Positions 40,184-48,905 of a stretch of DNA of 64,000 nt are shown piece after piece. Numbering within the stretch: the first letter of the stretch is position 1; each line of letters starts with the position of its first letter. The notes beneath the pieces are model-generated. The model searched no databases. It was given only the letters and a program-made list of their open reading frames with translations, and was not told where the DNA came from. The translations under genes were made by a program, and so were the position numbers. Origin of the DNA: Methylobacterium currus (GTDB lineage Bacteria; Pseudomonadota; Alphaproteobacteria; Rhizobiales; Beijerinckiaceae); assembly GCF_003058325.1 (NCBI RefSeq), contig NZ_CP028843.1, forward strand, positions 1,956,001 through 2,020,000. The letters run 5' to 3'.

Positions 40184-41397
40184 CCTCGATCCTCGTTCCG
40201 TCCCGTCGCTCCGTCCTGCGCACCGGCCTCGCGGCGACCTCGCTCATGGCGATGCCGGCGATCCTGCGGGCGCAAGGCGCGGCCGTGAAGCTCGGCATCA
40301 TCCAGCCGGTGACCGGCGCGCTCGCCAATGACGGCGACCTCGGCAAGCTCGGCGCCGAACTCGCGGTGCAGGACATCAACGCCGCCGGCGGCCTCAAAGG
40401 CCTCGGCGGCGCCAAGCTCGAGATCGTCTTCGCCGACAGCCGCTCGAACCCCGAGACGGCCGCGCAGGAGACCGAGCGCCTGAACGGCGAGGGCGTGGCG
40501 GCGATCGTCGGCGGCTTCGGCAGCGGGCTCTGCGCCACCGCGAGCCAGGCGGCCTCGCGCTACGATCTGCCCTACCTGATCGATGTCGGCGTCGCCGACC
40601 AGCTGACCCAGCGCGGGCTCAAGAACACCTTCCGGTTCTCGCCGAGCTTCGGCATGGTGACGAAGAGCGCGCTGGAGCGCCTCGTCGCGCTCAACGACGC
40701 CGCCGGCAAGCCGGCCCGCACGGTGGTGATCGTCCACGAGGATGGGTTGTTCGGCTCCGGCCTCGCCAAGCTGCTCCAGGCCGAGTTGCCGAAGCTCGGC
40801 TTCGAGATTCTGGAGACCGTGTCGCATCCGAGCCCGGCCCGCGACATGGCGAACGTGGTCCTGCGCATCCGCTCGCTCCAGCCCGACCTCGTCATCCCGT
40901 CGAACTATTACGGCGAGTTCGTGCTGCTGGCCCGCACGATGCAGCAGCAGCGGGTCCGGCCGAAGGGCATCTACGCGATCCTCGGCGGCGGCGCCTCGTC
41001 CCTGCGCTTCGTCAAGGAATTCCCGCAGGCGGCCGAGGGCGTGATGGATTGCAACCACTGGCCCGATCCGAAGAACCCGCTGACGGCGGAGCTGCGCAAG
41101 CGCACCGAGGCCGCCGGCCGCGCCTTCGCCTACAACGTGCCGATGAACTACTCCGCCGTGCGGCTGATGGCCGAGGCGATCGAGAAGGCCGGCGCGCCGG
41201 ACCGCCTCAAGATCATCGAGGCCCTGTCGACCCAGAGCTTTTCGAGCGGCGTGATGCCCTACGGCCAGTCGAAATTCGCGACCGGCCAGAACACCAGCGC
41301 GATGCCGCTCAACACCCAGGTCCAGGGCGGCGACGTGAAGGTGATCGCGCCGGAGAGCTTCGCCGAGGCGAAGGCCAACTTCCCGTTCAAGGCGTGA
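40180..41397 (+). CDS. Branched-chain-type ABC importer, substrate-binding protein (set 1)
   Basis: A 405-residue LivJ/LivK-type periplasmic binding protein. The twin-arginine signal SRRSVLRTGLAATSLMAM is unusual and suggests folded export by Tat. The mature fold has VKLGIIQPVTGALANDGD and the ligand-pocket region VGGFGSGLCATASQAASRYD. The GTG start has a strong aggagg site. It leads the set livH-livM-livG-livF. Substrates of this family in catabolic clusters include amino acids, amides and aromatic acids; here the substrate is not known. Confidence 0.9.
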   Translation: MTSILVPSRRSVLRTGLAATSLMAMPAILRAQGAAVKLGIIQPVTGALANDGDLGKLGAELAVQDINAAGGLKGLGGAKLEIVFADSRSNPETAAQETERLNGEGVAAIVGGFGSGLCATASQAASRYDLPYLIDVGVADQLTQRGLKNTFRFSPSFGMVTKSALERLVALNDAAGKPARTVVIVHEDGLFGSGLAKLLQAELPKLGFEILETVSHPSPARDMANVVLRIRSLQPDLVIPSNYYGEFVLLARTMQQQRVRPKGIYAILGGGASSLRFVKEFPQAAEGVMDCNHWPDPKNPLTAELRKRTEAAGRAFAYNVPMNYSAVRLMAEAIEKAGAPDRLKIIEALSTQSFSSGVMPYGQSKFATGQNTSAMPLNTQVQGGDVKVIAPESFAEAKANFPFKA

Positions 41398-41399
41398 CG

Positions 41400-42272
41400 A
41401 TGTACGCGCCCCAGATCCTGATCGAGGCAGCGCTCAACGGCCTGATGACGGGGGCGGTCTACGCCCTCATCGCCCTCGGGCTGACCCTGGTCTACGGGGT
41501 GCTGCACATCATCAACTTCGCGCATGGTGCGCTCCTCACCGTCGCGATGTTCGCGGTCTGGGGCGCCTTCGCGCTGTTCCACCTCGATCCCTACTGGGCG
41601 ATGCTCGGGATCGTGCCGCTGATGTTCGGCCTCGGCTACGGCCTGCAGCGCTTCGTCATCGGCCCGGCGAGCCACGGCAGCGACAACAACGTGCTGCTCG
41701 TGACCCTCGGCCTGTCGATCGTGCTGGAGAACGCGCTCCTGGCGCTGTTCCGCTCCGACACCCGCGCCCTCGATTCCGACGCCGCGCTCCAGGTGGTCGA
41801 GCTCGGGCCCCTCCTCCTCTCGACGCCGCGGCTCATCGGCTTCGCCGCCTCGCTCGCCGTCACGGGCCTTCTGTGGCTCGTCCTCAACCGCACCGATACG
41901 GGCCGGGCGATCCGGGCGGTGGCGCGGGAGAAGCTGGGGGCCCGCCTCGTCGGCATCGAGGTCGACCACGTCTACGCCGTCACCTTCGGGCTCGGCTGCG
42001 CCTGCCTCGCCGTCGCCGCCTGCCTCCTGATGCCGACCTACTACGTCAACCCGCGCTCGGGCGCCGCCTTCGTCCTCGTCGCCTTCACCATCGTGGTGCT
42101 CGGCGGCATGGGATCGATCGCCGGCGCCCTCGTCGGCGGCCTCATCATCGGGGTGGTCGAGAGCTTTTCCGGGCTCCTGCTCGGCGACAGCCTCGGGCAG
42201 ATCGGCATCTTCCTGATCTTCATCCTGGTTCTGCTGGTGCGCCCGACCGGCCTGTTCGGAGCCCGCGCATGA
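41400..42272 (+). CDS. ABC importer permease, LivH type (set 1)
   Basis: A 290-residue permease with about eight helices and the family EAA-like region ALIALGLTLVYGVLHIINFAHG near the N terminus. It starts two bases after the binding-protein stop, forms the membrane channel with LivM, and overlaps livM by four bases (ATGA). The sequence ends LVRPTGLFGARA, the standard LivH ending. Confidence 0.93.
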   Translation: MYAPQILIEAALNGLMTGAVYALIALGLTLVYGVLHIINFAHGALLTVAMFAVWGAFALFHLDPYWAMLGIVPLMFGLGYGLQRFVIGPASHGSDNNVLLVTLGLSIVLENALLALFRSDTRALDSDAALQVVELGPLLLSTPRLIGFAASLAVTGLLWLVLNRTDTGRAIRAVAREKLGARLVGIEVDHVYAVTFGLGCACLAVAACLLMPTYYVNPRSGAAFVLVAFTIVVLGGMGSIAGALVGGLIIGVVESFSGLLLGDSLGQIGIFLIFILVLLVRPTGLFGARA

Positions 42273-43243
42273 GCGCCCGCGACCTCCTGCCCCTGATCCT
42301 CGCCCTCGCGGTCCTCGCCGCCCTGCCCTTCCTCGGCCTGTCGGGCAGCGTGCTCAACTTCCTCGTCACCACGCTCATCATCGCGCTCGCGGGGGTGGGC
42401 TGGAACGTGCTCGGCGGCTTCGGCGGCCAGTACTCCTTCGGCCATGCCGCCTTCTTCGGCACCGGCGCCTACGCCACCGCGATCCTCCAGATGAAGCTCG
42501 GCTGGAACGCCTGGGGCGCGCTCGGCGCCGGGATCGGGATCGGGGCCCTCGCAGGCCTCGCCATCGGCTACTTGAGCTTCCGGGCGGGCCTGCGCGGCTC
42601 CTACTTCGCCCTGGTGACGCTCGCCTTCGCCGAGGTCTTCCGCATCCTGGCGAATTCCGCCGACTTCACCGGCGGCGCGGCCGGCCTGCTCCTGCCCCTG
42701 CGGCCGGGCCTCGCGACCCTGCAATTCGCCGACCGCCGCGCCTTCTACCTCCTGGTCCTCGCCTTCGTGGGCGTGGCGCTGCTGGCGTCCCGCTGGCTCG
42801 AGCGCTCGCGCTTCGGCGCCCATCTGATCGCCGTGCGCGAGAACGAGGAGGCGGCCCGCGCGCTCGGGGTCGATGCCCTCTCGGTGAAGCTGCGCGCCAT
42901 CGCCCTCTCGGCGGCGATCACGGCGGCGGCCGGCGGTCTCTACGTGCAGTACTTCCTCTACCTCGATGCGGGCGTCGCCTACGGCACCTGGATCTCCGTC
43001 GAGGCGCTGCTCGCCCCGATCGTCGGCGGCATCGGCACCGCCTTCGGGCCGCTCGTCGGGGCGCTGGCGCTCCAGGGCCTCGGCGAGGTCACCAAGCACC
43101 TTGCCGGCGGCGTCCCGGGGGTCGACCTCGTGGTGTTCGGCGCCTGCCTGATCGCCGTCATCGCCTTCGCGCCCCAGGGGCTGCTCGGCCTGCGCCGCCG
43201 GCGCAAGGCCCGCGCCGAGCGCGCCGTTCCGGTGGGGGCCTGA
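42269..43243 (+). CDS. ABC importer permease, LivM type (set 1)
   Basis: A 324-residue permease with nine or so helices and the conserved GGFGGQYSFGHAAFFGTGAY and SYFALVTLAFAEVFRILAN. It pairs with the LivH-type permease. The C terminus is a short basic tail (RRRRKARAERAVPVGA). The gene is followed four bases later by livG. Confidence 0.93.
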   Translation: MSARDLLPLILALAVLAALPFLGLSGSVLNFLVTTLIIALAGVGWNVLGGFGGQYSFGHAAFFGTGAYATAILQMKLGWNAWGALGAGIGIGALAGLAIGYLSFRAGLRGSYFALVTLAFAEVFRILANSADFTGGAAGLLLPLRPGLATLQFADRRAFYLLVLAFVGVALLASRWLERSRFGAHLIAVRENEEAARALGVDALSVKLRAIALSAAITAAAGGLYVQYFLYLDAGVAYGTWISVEALLAPIVGGIGTAFGPLVGALALQGLGEVTKHLAGGVPGVDLVVFGACLIAVIAFAPQGLLGLRRRRKARAERAVPVGA

Positions 43244-43247
43244 TCCG

Positions 43248-43994
43248 ATGCTCGCCGTCGATTCCCTCACCAAGCGCTTCCAGGGCCTCGTCGCGGTCGA
43301 CCACGCCTCTCTCAAGGTGCCGGCCGGCTCGATCACCGGGCTCATCGGCCCGAACGGGGCGGGCAAGACCACCCTGTTCGGCATGATCTCGGGCTTCCTC
43401 GCCCCCAGCGAGGGCCGGGTGCTGTTCGATGGCGCGGACGTGACCGCGGAGGCGCCGCACCTGCGGGCTCGCCGCGGCATCGCCCGCACCTTCCAGATCG
43501 TCCAGCCCTTCGCGGGCCTGACGGTGGCCGAGAACATCGCCGTCGGCGCCTATCTGCGCCACCCGCGCCGCGCCGACGCCGTGGCCAAGGCCCGCGAGGT
43601 CGGGACCCGGGTGGGCTTGCGCGACCAGCTCGACAAGCCGGCCGCCGACCTCACCGTGGCCGGGCGCAAGCGCCTGGAGGTGGCCCGCGCGCTCGCCACC
43701 GAGCCGCGTCTCCTCCTCCTCGACGAGGTGCTGGCGGGCCTCAACCCCTCCGAGATCCGCGACATCCTGCCGGTGGTGCGATCGATCCGCGACGGCGGCG
43801 TCACCATCCTGATGATCGAGCACATCATGCAGGCGGTGATGACCCTGTGCGAGGAGGTCTTCGTCCTGGCGCAAGGGAAGATGATCGCGTCCGGCCCGCC
43901 GCGGCAGGTCTGCGCCGACCCGCAGGTGATCGAGGCCTATCTCGGCAAGGGCGCGGCCGCGCGCATGAAGGCTGAGGAGGCCGTCCATGCTTGA
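43248..43994 (+). CDS. ABC importer ATPase, LivG type (set 1)
   Basis: A 248-residue ATPase with Walker A GPNGAGKTTLFG, the LivG-type signature VAGRKRLEVARAL in place of LSGGQ, Walker B RLLLLDEVLAGL and H-loop IEHIMQ. Together with LivF it powers the importer. It overlaps livF by eight bases. Confidence 0.94.
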   Translation: MLAVDSLTKRFQGLVAVDHASLKVPAGSITGLIGPNGAGKTTLFGMISGFLAPSEGRVLFDGADVTAEAPHLRARRGIARTFQIVQPFAGLTVAENIAVGAYLRHPRRADAVAKAREVGTRVGLRDQLDKPAADLTVAGRKRLEVARALATEPRLLLLDEVLAGLNPSEIRDILPVVRSIRDGGVTILMIEHIMQAVMTLCEEVFVLAQGKMIASGPPRQVCADPQVIEAYLGKGAAARMKAEEAVHA

Positions 43995-44688
43995 GGTGAC
44001 GGGCCTGCGCGCCGGCTACGGCGCCACCGAGGTGCTGCGCGGCCTCGACCTGACGGTGCAGCCGGGCGAGATCGTCGCGGTGCTCGGCGCCAACGGCGTC
44101 GGCAAGACGACGCTCAACAAGGTCCTGTCCGGGGTCGTCTCGGCGCGGGCCGGCGAGATCCGCTTCGACGGCAAGCCGATGACGAAGGCCTCGGCCTCCT
44201 CCATCGTCGAGGCCGGTCTGATCCACGTGCCGGAAGGCCGCAAGATCTTCCCGAACCTCAGCGTGCGCGAGAACCTGGTGCTCGGCAGCTACCGCCGCGG
44301 CCGGGCGCGGAGAGCGGAGAACATCGAGCGGGTGTTCGCCACCTTCCCGCGCCTGCGCGAGCGGGCGGGGCAGGCCGCCGGCACGCTCTCGGGGGGCGAG
44401 CAGCAGATGCTCGCCATCGGCCGCGGCCTGATGGCCGAGCCGCGCCTGCTCATCCTCGACGAGCCCTCGCTCGGGCTCTCGCCGCTCCTCGTCGAGGAGA
44501 TGTTCGCGCTCGTACGCAATCTCAACAGGGAAGGACTGCCGATCATGCTGGTGGAGCAGAACGTGGTGCAGTCGCTCGATCTCGCGACCCGCGCCTACAT
44601 CCTGGAGAACGGCACCGTCACCCTGTCCGGCGACGCCGCGACGCTGGCCGCCGACCCGGCCCTGCGCCGGGCCTATCTGGGGCTGTAG
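43987..44688 (+). CDS. ABC importer ATPase, LivF type (set 1)
   Basis: A 233-residue ATPase with Walker A GANGVGKTTLNK, the signature LSGGEQQMLAIGRGLM, Walker B LLILDEPSLGLSP and H-loop EQNVVQ. The family-typical LIHVPEGRKIFPNLSVRENL is present. It is followed after three bases by the MmgE/PrpD gene, so the transporter and the first enzyme belong to one operon. Confidence 0.94.
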   Translation: MLEVTGLRAGYGATEVLRGLDLTVQPGEIVAVLGANGVGKTTLNKVLSGVVSARAGEIRFDGKPMTKASASSIVEAGLIHVPEGRKIFPNLSVRENLVLGSYRRGRARRAENIERVFATFPRLRERAGQAAGTLSGGEQQMLAIGRGLMAEPRLLILDEPSLGLSPLLVEEMFALVRNLNREGLPIMLVEQNVVQSLDLATRAYILENGTVTLSGDAATLAADPALRRAYLGL

Positions 44689-44691
44689 GCC

Positions 44692-46086
44692 ATGGGCATC
44701 GTCACCCCCGGCATCGTCCCGGCCACCACCCTGCTGGCCGAACCCGCCCCCGCCTGGCTCGGCCGCTGGACCGCCTTCGCGGCGGACCTGTCCTTCGCCG
44801 ACCTGCCCGAGGCGGCCGTCGACCGCGCCCGCCTCGTCCTGCTCGATTCCCTCGGCGTCATCGCCGCCGGGATGCGCGAGCCGGAATGCCGGGCGCTCGC
44901 GGAGCGCCTCGCCGCCCGCCGCAGGGGCGACGCGCCGGCGATCGGCAGCGGCCTGTCGCTCGATCCCCGCGACGCCGCCCTCGTCAACGGCGCCGCCGGC
45001 ACGACGCTGGAGCTCGACGAGGGCAACCAATACGCCCGCGGCCACCCCGCGATCCACGTCGTCCCCGCCGTCCTGGCTGCCGCGCAGGAGACAGGCGCCT
45101 CCGGCGCCGACCTGATCGCGGCCCTCGTCCTCGGCTACGAGATCGGCGCGCGCATCGGCATCGCCTCGAAACTGCGGGTGACGATGCACCCGCACGGCAC
45201 CTGGGGCACGGTGGGGGCGGCGCTCGCCGTCGCCAGGCTCCATGGCGCCGACGCCGCCATGATCGGCCGGGCGATCGGTCTCGCCTCGTCCTTCGGCCTG
45301 AGCACCAGCCGGCGCACGATGCTGGAGGGGGCGACGGTCCGCAACACCTATGCGGGCTTCTCCAACCAGCTCGGGCTGACCGCCTGGGACCTCGCCGCAA
45401 GCGGCTTCCTGCCGGAGCGCGACGGGATCGGCGTGGTCTATGGCGGCATCCTGGCCGACGATTTCTCGGCCGAAGCGATGGTCGAGAGCTTGGGCACCCG
45501 CTGGGAGATCGCCCGCAACTACTTCAAGCGCCACGCCGCCTGCCGCTACACCCACGGCGCCCTCGACGCCCTGGCGCAGATCCGCCGGGATGCCGGGCCC
45601 CTCGATCCGGATTCGGTGCGCTCGGTCGAGGTCGCCACCTATGTCTGGGCGGCGCAGCTCGACCATCCGGCCCCCGAGACGATGCTGGCGGCGAAGTTCT
45701 CCCTGCCCTTCGCCCTCGCGGCGGCGCTCGTGCGCGGCGAGGCGAACACCGACGCCTTCCGCGACGAGGCCAGGGCCGACCGCCGCATCCTGTCCCTCGC
45801 CCGTCGGGTGATGGTGCAGGAGGATCCCACCATGACCGCGCAGCTGCCGGGTTTGCGGCCGGCCAAGGTCACGCTGACGCTGGCCGACGGTCGCAAGCTC
45901 TCGGCCCAGGCGCTGACCAACCGCGGCGACACCGAGGATCCGTACTCCGCCGACGACGTGCGGGAGAAGTTTCGCGCGCTCGCCGGGCCGGTCTGGGGGG
46001 CGGAGCGGAGCGAACAGATCGTCGCGGCGGTGGCGGGGATCGACCGGGCGGAGGGGATTGGGGAGCTGCTGGGGTTGGTTGGATAG
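44692..46086 (+). CDS. MmgE/PrpD family protein
   Basis: A 464-residue MmgE/PrpD protein. Landmarks: ARLVLLDSLGVIAAG, GTTLELDEGN, AIHVVPAVLAAAQETG, MHPHGTWGTVGAALAVARL and KRHAACRYTHGALDA. The family includes 2-methylcitrate dehydratase, cis-aconitate decarboxylase and iminodisuccinate epimerase; subgroup is not decided by sequence alone. Inclusion in a transporter operon with a lyase and hydro-lyase nearby suggests a dehydration or isomerisation step on a branched or amino dicarboxylate. It ends the first plus-strand transcript. Confidence 0.88.
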   Translation: MGIVTPGIVPATTLLAEPAPAWLGRWTAFAADLSFADLPEAAVDRARLVLLDSLGVIAAGMREPECRALAERLAARRRGDAPAIGSGLSLDPRDAALVNGAAGTTLELDEGNQYARGHPAIHVVPAVLAAAQETGASGADLIAALVLGYEIGARIGIASKLRVTMHPHGTWGTVGAALAVARLHGADAAMIGRAIGLASSFGLSTSRRTMLEGATVRNTYAGFSNQLGLTAWDLAASGFLPERDGIGVVYGGILADDFSAEAMVESLGTRWEIARNYFKRHAACRYTHGALDALAQIRRDAGPLDPDSVRSVEVATYVWAAQLDHPAPETMLAAKFSLPFALAAALVRGEANTDAFRDEARADRRILSLARRVMVQEDPTMTAQLPGLRPAKVTLTLADGRKLSAQALTNRGDTEDPYSADDVREKFRALAGPVWGAERSEQIVAAVAGIDRAEGIGELLGLVG

Positions 46087-46134
46087 CTCCCGGCACCCCC
46101 TCCCGGTGGTCGCGACCGACGACACGCACTCAGG

Positions 46135-46272
46135 ATCATTCCGGGGCCGCGCAGCGGAACCCGGAATCCAGAAGCTGAGGTGGTTTTCAATCTAGCGAAA
46201 CGCACTCTGCCTCGCTCTGCAAGCTCAGCGGTTCTGGATCCCGGGCTCTCGCCTGCGGCTAGCCCCGGGATG
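46135..46272. repeat. Palindromic intergenic repeat, family 2 (copy at 46 kb)
   Basis: The left arm (CATTCCGGGGCCGCGCAGCG, then CCCGGAATCCAGAAGCTGAG) and right arm (CTCAGCGGTTCTGGATCCCG, then GCCCCGGGATGA) are inverted about a less GC-rich centre near 46180-46222. It fills most of the 270 bases between MmgE/PrpD and the lyase gene. Confidence 0.65.
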
Positions 46273-46320
46273 ACGCGGAGATCCTTCATCGGCCAGGTAT
46301 CTCGTCGAACAGAGAAAGCC

Positions 46321-46333
46321 TGACAGACAGCAA
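46321..46333 (+). promoter_or_regulatory. Candidate GntR operator before the lyase gene
   Basis: TGACAGACAGCAA is identical to 39267-39279 inside the gntR promoter. It lies 24 bases before the lyase start codon, in place for a repressor site. No second half-site is obvious here. Confidence 0.5.
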
Positions 46334-46356
46334 TCGCACCAGGAAGACTGATCGTC

Positions 46357-47223
46357 ATGTCCCTGAAGTCCCGTCTCGCCGAGGACCGTGTCCTCGTCGC
46401 TCCGGGCGTCTACGACGCCCTCACGGCCTCGATCGCCACGGATGCGGGCTTCGAGGCCCTGTACCTCTCCGGCGCGGCCATCGCCTATACGCGCCTCGGC
46501 CGGCCCGATATCGGCCTCGTCTCGATGAGCGAGGTCGCCGAGACCGTGACCCTGGTGCGTGACCGGGTGGCGACGCCCCTCGTGGTCGATGCCGACAACG
46601 GCTACGGCAACGCGCTCAACGTCGAGCGCACCGTGCGGCTGTTCGAGCGGGCCGGCGCCAGCGCGATCCAGCTCGAGGACCAGAGCTACCCGAAGCGCTG
46701 CGGCCACCTCCAGGACAAGACGCTGATCGGCCAGGCCGAGATGGTCGGCAAGATCCGCGCCGCGCTCGATGCGCGCGTGAGCGCCGAGACCCTGATCGTC
46801 GCCCGCACCGACGCGGTGGCGGTCGAGGGCTTCGAGCGGGCGATCGAGCGGGCGCAGGCCTATGCGGAGGCCGGCGCCGACGTCCTGTTCGTCGAGGCGC
46901 CGCGCTCGGCCAACCAGCTCGCCGCGGTGACGAAGGCCCTCGGGACGCAGCGCCCGCTGGTCGCCAACATGGTCGAGGGCGGCGACACCCCGCTCGCCTC
47001 GGCGGCCGATCTCGGCGCTGTGGGCTTCCGCCTGGTGATCTTCCCCGGCGGCATCGTGCGGGCGCTCGCCCGCACCGCCCAGGCCTATTACGGCTCGCTG
47101 GCCAAGGCCGGCACCAACGCGCCCTTCTCCGACCGGATGTTCGATTTCGGCGAGCTGAACGCCCTGATCGGCACCCCCGAGACGCTGGCCCGCGGCCGTG
47201 CTTACGAGGGGAGCGCTCAATGA
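46357..47223 (+). CDS. Isocitrate lyase/PEP mutase superfamily lyase
   Basis: A 288-residue member of the isocitrate lyase/PEP mutase superfamily. The metal and substrate motifs are VDADNGYGN (Asp78, Asp80), IQLEDQ (Glu107, Asp108) and the gate loop PKRCGHLQDK with the lyase-type Cys115. The Cys-containing loop argues for C-C lyase chemistry on 2-methylisocitrate, dimethylmalate, petal-death-type 2-alkylmalates or oxaloacetate, not phosphonate synthesis. Neighbours (LeuCD-type hydro-lyase and MmgE/PrpD) fit cleavage of a hydroxylated branched dicarboxylate. It overlaps HyuB by four bases. Confidence 0.9.
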   Translation: MSLKSRLAEDRVLVAPGVYDALTASIATDAGFEALYLSGAAIAYTRLGRPDIGLVSMSEVAETVTLVRDRVATPLVVDADNGYGNALNVERTVRLFERAGASAIQLEDQSYPKRCGHLQDKTLIGQAEMVGKIRAALDARVSAETLIVARTDAVAVEGFERAIERAQAYAEAGADVLFVEAPRSANQLAAVTKALGTQRPLVANMVEGGDTPLASAADLGAVGFRLVIFPGGIVRALARTAQAYYGSLAKAGTNAPFSDRMFDFGELNALIGTPETLARGRAYEGSAQ

Positions 47224-48905
47224 CCGCGATCGACCCCGTCACCCTGGCGGTGCTGAAGGGCCGCCTGGAGCAGATCGCCGACGAGATGGACGCGACGCTC
47301 TACCGCTCGGCCTTCAACCCGATCATCGCCGAGGCCCGCGACGCCTGCCACGGCCTCTACCACGCCAAAACCGGCGACACCCTGGTCCAGGGCACCAAGG
47401 GCCTGCCGATCTTCGTCGGCGCCATGGCCTTCGCGGTCAAGGCGGTGATCGCCAAGGTCGAGCGCGAGGGGGGACTGGAGCCCGGCGACACCTTCCTGTT
47501 CAACGATCCCTATAGCGGCGGCACCCACCTCAACGATTTCCGGCTGGTCCGTCCGGTCTTCCGGAACGGCAAGCTCTTTTGCTGGCTCGCCTCGGTCGGC
47601 CATTGGCTCGACATCGGCGGCAACGTGCCGGGGGGCTACAACCCGAAGGCCACCGAGAGCTTCCAGGAGGGCGTGCGCTTCCCGCCGGTGAAGCTCTTCT
47701 CCGCCGGGCGCCTGAACCAGGACATCGTCGACATCCTGGCCGCCAATACCCGCGTCCCGACCTCGAACTGGGGCGACCTCAACGGCCAGCTCAACGCCCT
47801 CGACCTCGGCGAGCGCCGCTTCACCGCGCTCCTCGACGAGTACGGCGACGCCACGGTGGATGCCGCCTTCGCGGCCTTCTCGGACCGGGCCGAGGCGCTG
47901 ATGCGCGCCGCGATCCGCGCCCTGCCGGATGGCCGCTACAGCTTCGCGGACGTGCTCGACAATGACGGCATCGTCGACGAGCCGCTGACCATCGCCCTCG
48001 ACCTCACCATCGCGGGCGACCAGATGTCGCTCGACTTCTCGCGCTCCTCGGCCCCCGCACAGGGGCCGATCAACATCTCGCACGCCACGACCGTGGCCGC
48101 CTGCTACGTCGCCCTGAAGCACGTCTTCACCGAGGTCCCGGCCAATGCCGGCTGCCTGCGGCCGATCACCTTCACGGTGCCGGAGACGACCCTGCTCGGC
48201 GCCGGCGCGCCCAAGCCCATGGCCGGCTACACCGAGACGATCCTGCGGCTGATCGGCGTCGTGCTCGGCGCCCTGGCCTCGGCGGATCCGGAGCGGGCGA
48301 CCGCCGCGCCCTTCGGCACCATCAACGCGCTCTCGCTCGCCGGCCACCGGCCGGACGGCTCGCGCTGGGTGATGTTCTCGTTCTTCGGCGGGGGCCTCGG
48401 GGGCAACCCGGAGACCGACGGCCTGAGCCACGCCAACAACCCGATCTCGACCGCGACGATCCCGCCGGTGGAGATCCTGGAGGCCGCCTATCCGGTCGTC
48501 TTCACGCAATGGGCCTTGCGGCCCGACAGCGCCGGGGCCGGCGCGCATCGCGGCGGCTTGGGCGCCGTCTACGAGATCGAGACCCTGACCGACGCCGACG
48601 TGTTCCTTCTCGGCGAGCGCGGCAAGGTGGCGCCGTTCGGCGTCAAGGGCGGCCGGCCGGCGGCGCTCAACCGCTTCGCCTGGCAGACACCGGAGGGCTG
48701 GGCGAGCCCCCCGATGGTGTCGAAGGTCACCGACGTGCGGATCAGGGCCGGCGAGCGGGTCCGGCTCGAGACCCCCGGCGGCGGCGGCTTCGGCCTCCCG
48801 GCCGAGCGGAGCCTTGACGCCCTGAACCGCGACCTGCGCCTCGGCTACGTGACGCCGGAGGCCGCCGCCCGCGACTACGATCTGACGACCGGAGAGACCC
48901 GATGA
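47220..48905 (+). CDS. Hydantoinase/oxoprolinase B-type subunit (HyuB)
   Basis: A 561-residue subunit of the HyuB/oxoprolinase beta family: starts DPVTLAVLKGRLEQIADEMD, with DACHGLYHAKTGDTLVQG, FNDPYSGGTHLNDFRLV, the PGGYNPKATESFQEG and the Gly-rich TPGGGGFGLP near the end. With HyuA it forms an ATP-dependent hydrolase or carboxylase acting on cyclic amides (hydantoin, 5-oxoproline, N-methylhydantoin) or, in the acetone carboxylase relatives, ketones. It is coupled to the lyase gene before and HyuA after by four-base overlaps. Confidence 0.9.
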   Translation: MTAIDPVTLAVLKGRLEQIADEMDATLYRSAFNPIIAEARDACHGLYHAKTGDTLVQGTKGLPIFVGAMAFAVKAVIAKVEREGGLEPGDTFLFNDPYSGGTHLNDFRLVRPVFRNGKLFCWLASVGHWLDIGGNVPGGYNPKATESFQEGVRFPPVKLFSAGRLNQDIVDILAANTRVPTSNWGDLNGQLNALDLGERRFTALLDEYGDATVDAAFAAFSDRAEALMRAAIRALPDGRYSFADVLDNDGIVDEPLTIALDLTIAGDQMSLDFSRSSAPAQGPINISHATTVAACYVALKHVFTEVPANAGCLRPITFTVPETTLLGAGAPKPMAGYTETILRLIGVVLGALASADPERATAAPFGTINALSLAGHRPDGSRWVMFSFFGGGLGGNPETDGLSHANNPISTATIPPVEILEAAYPVVFTQWALRPDSAGAGAHRGGLGAVYEIETLTDADVFLLGERGKVAPFGVKGGRPAALNRFAWQTPEGWASPPMVSKVTDVRIRAGERVRLETPGGGGFGLPAERSLDALNRDLRLGYVTPEAAARDYDLTTGETR

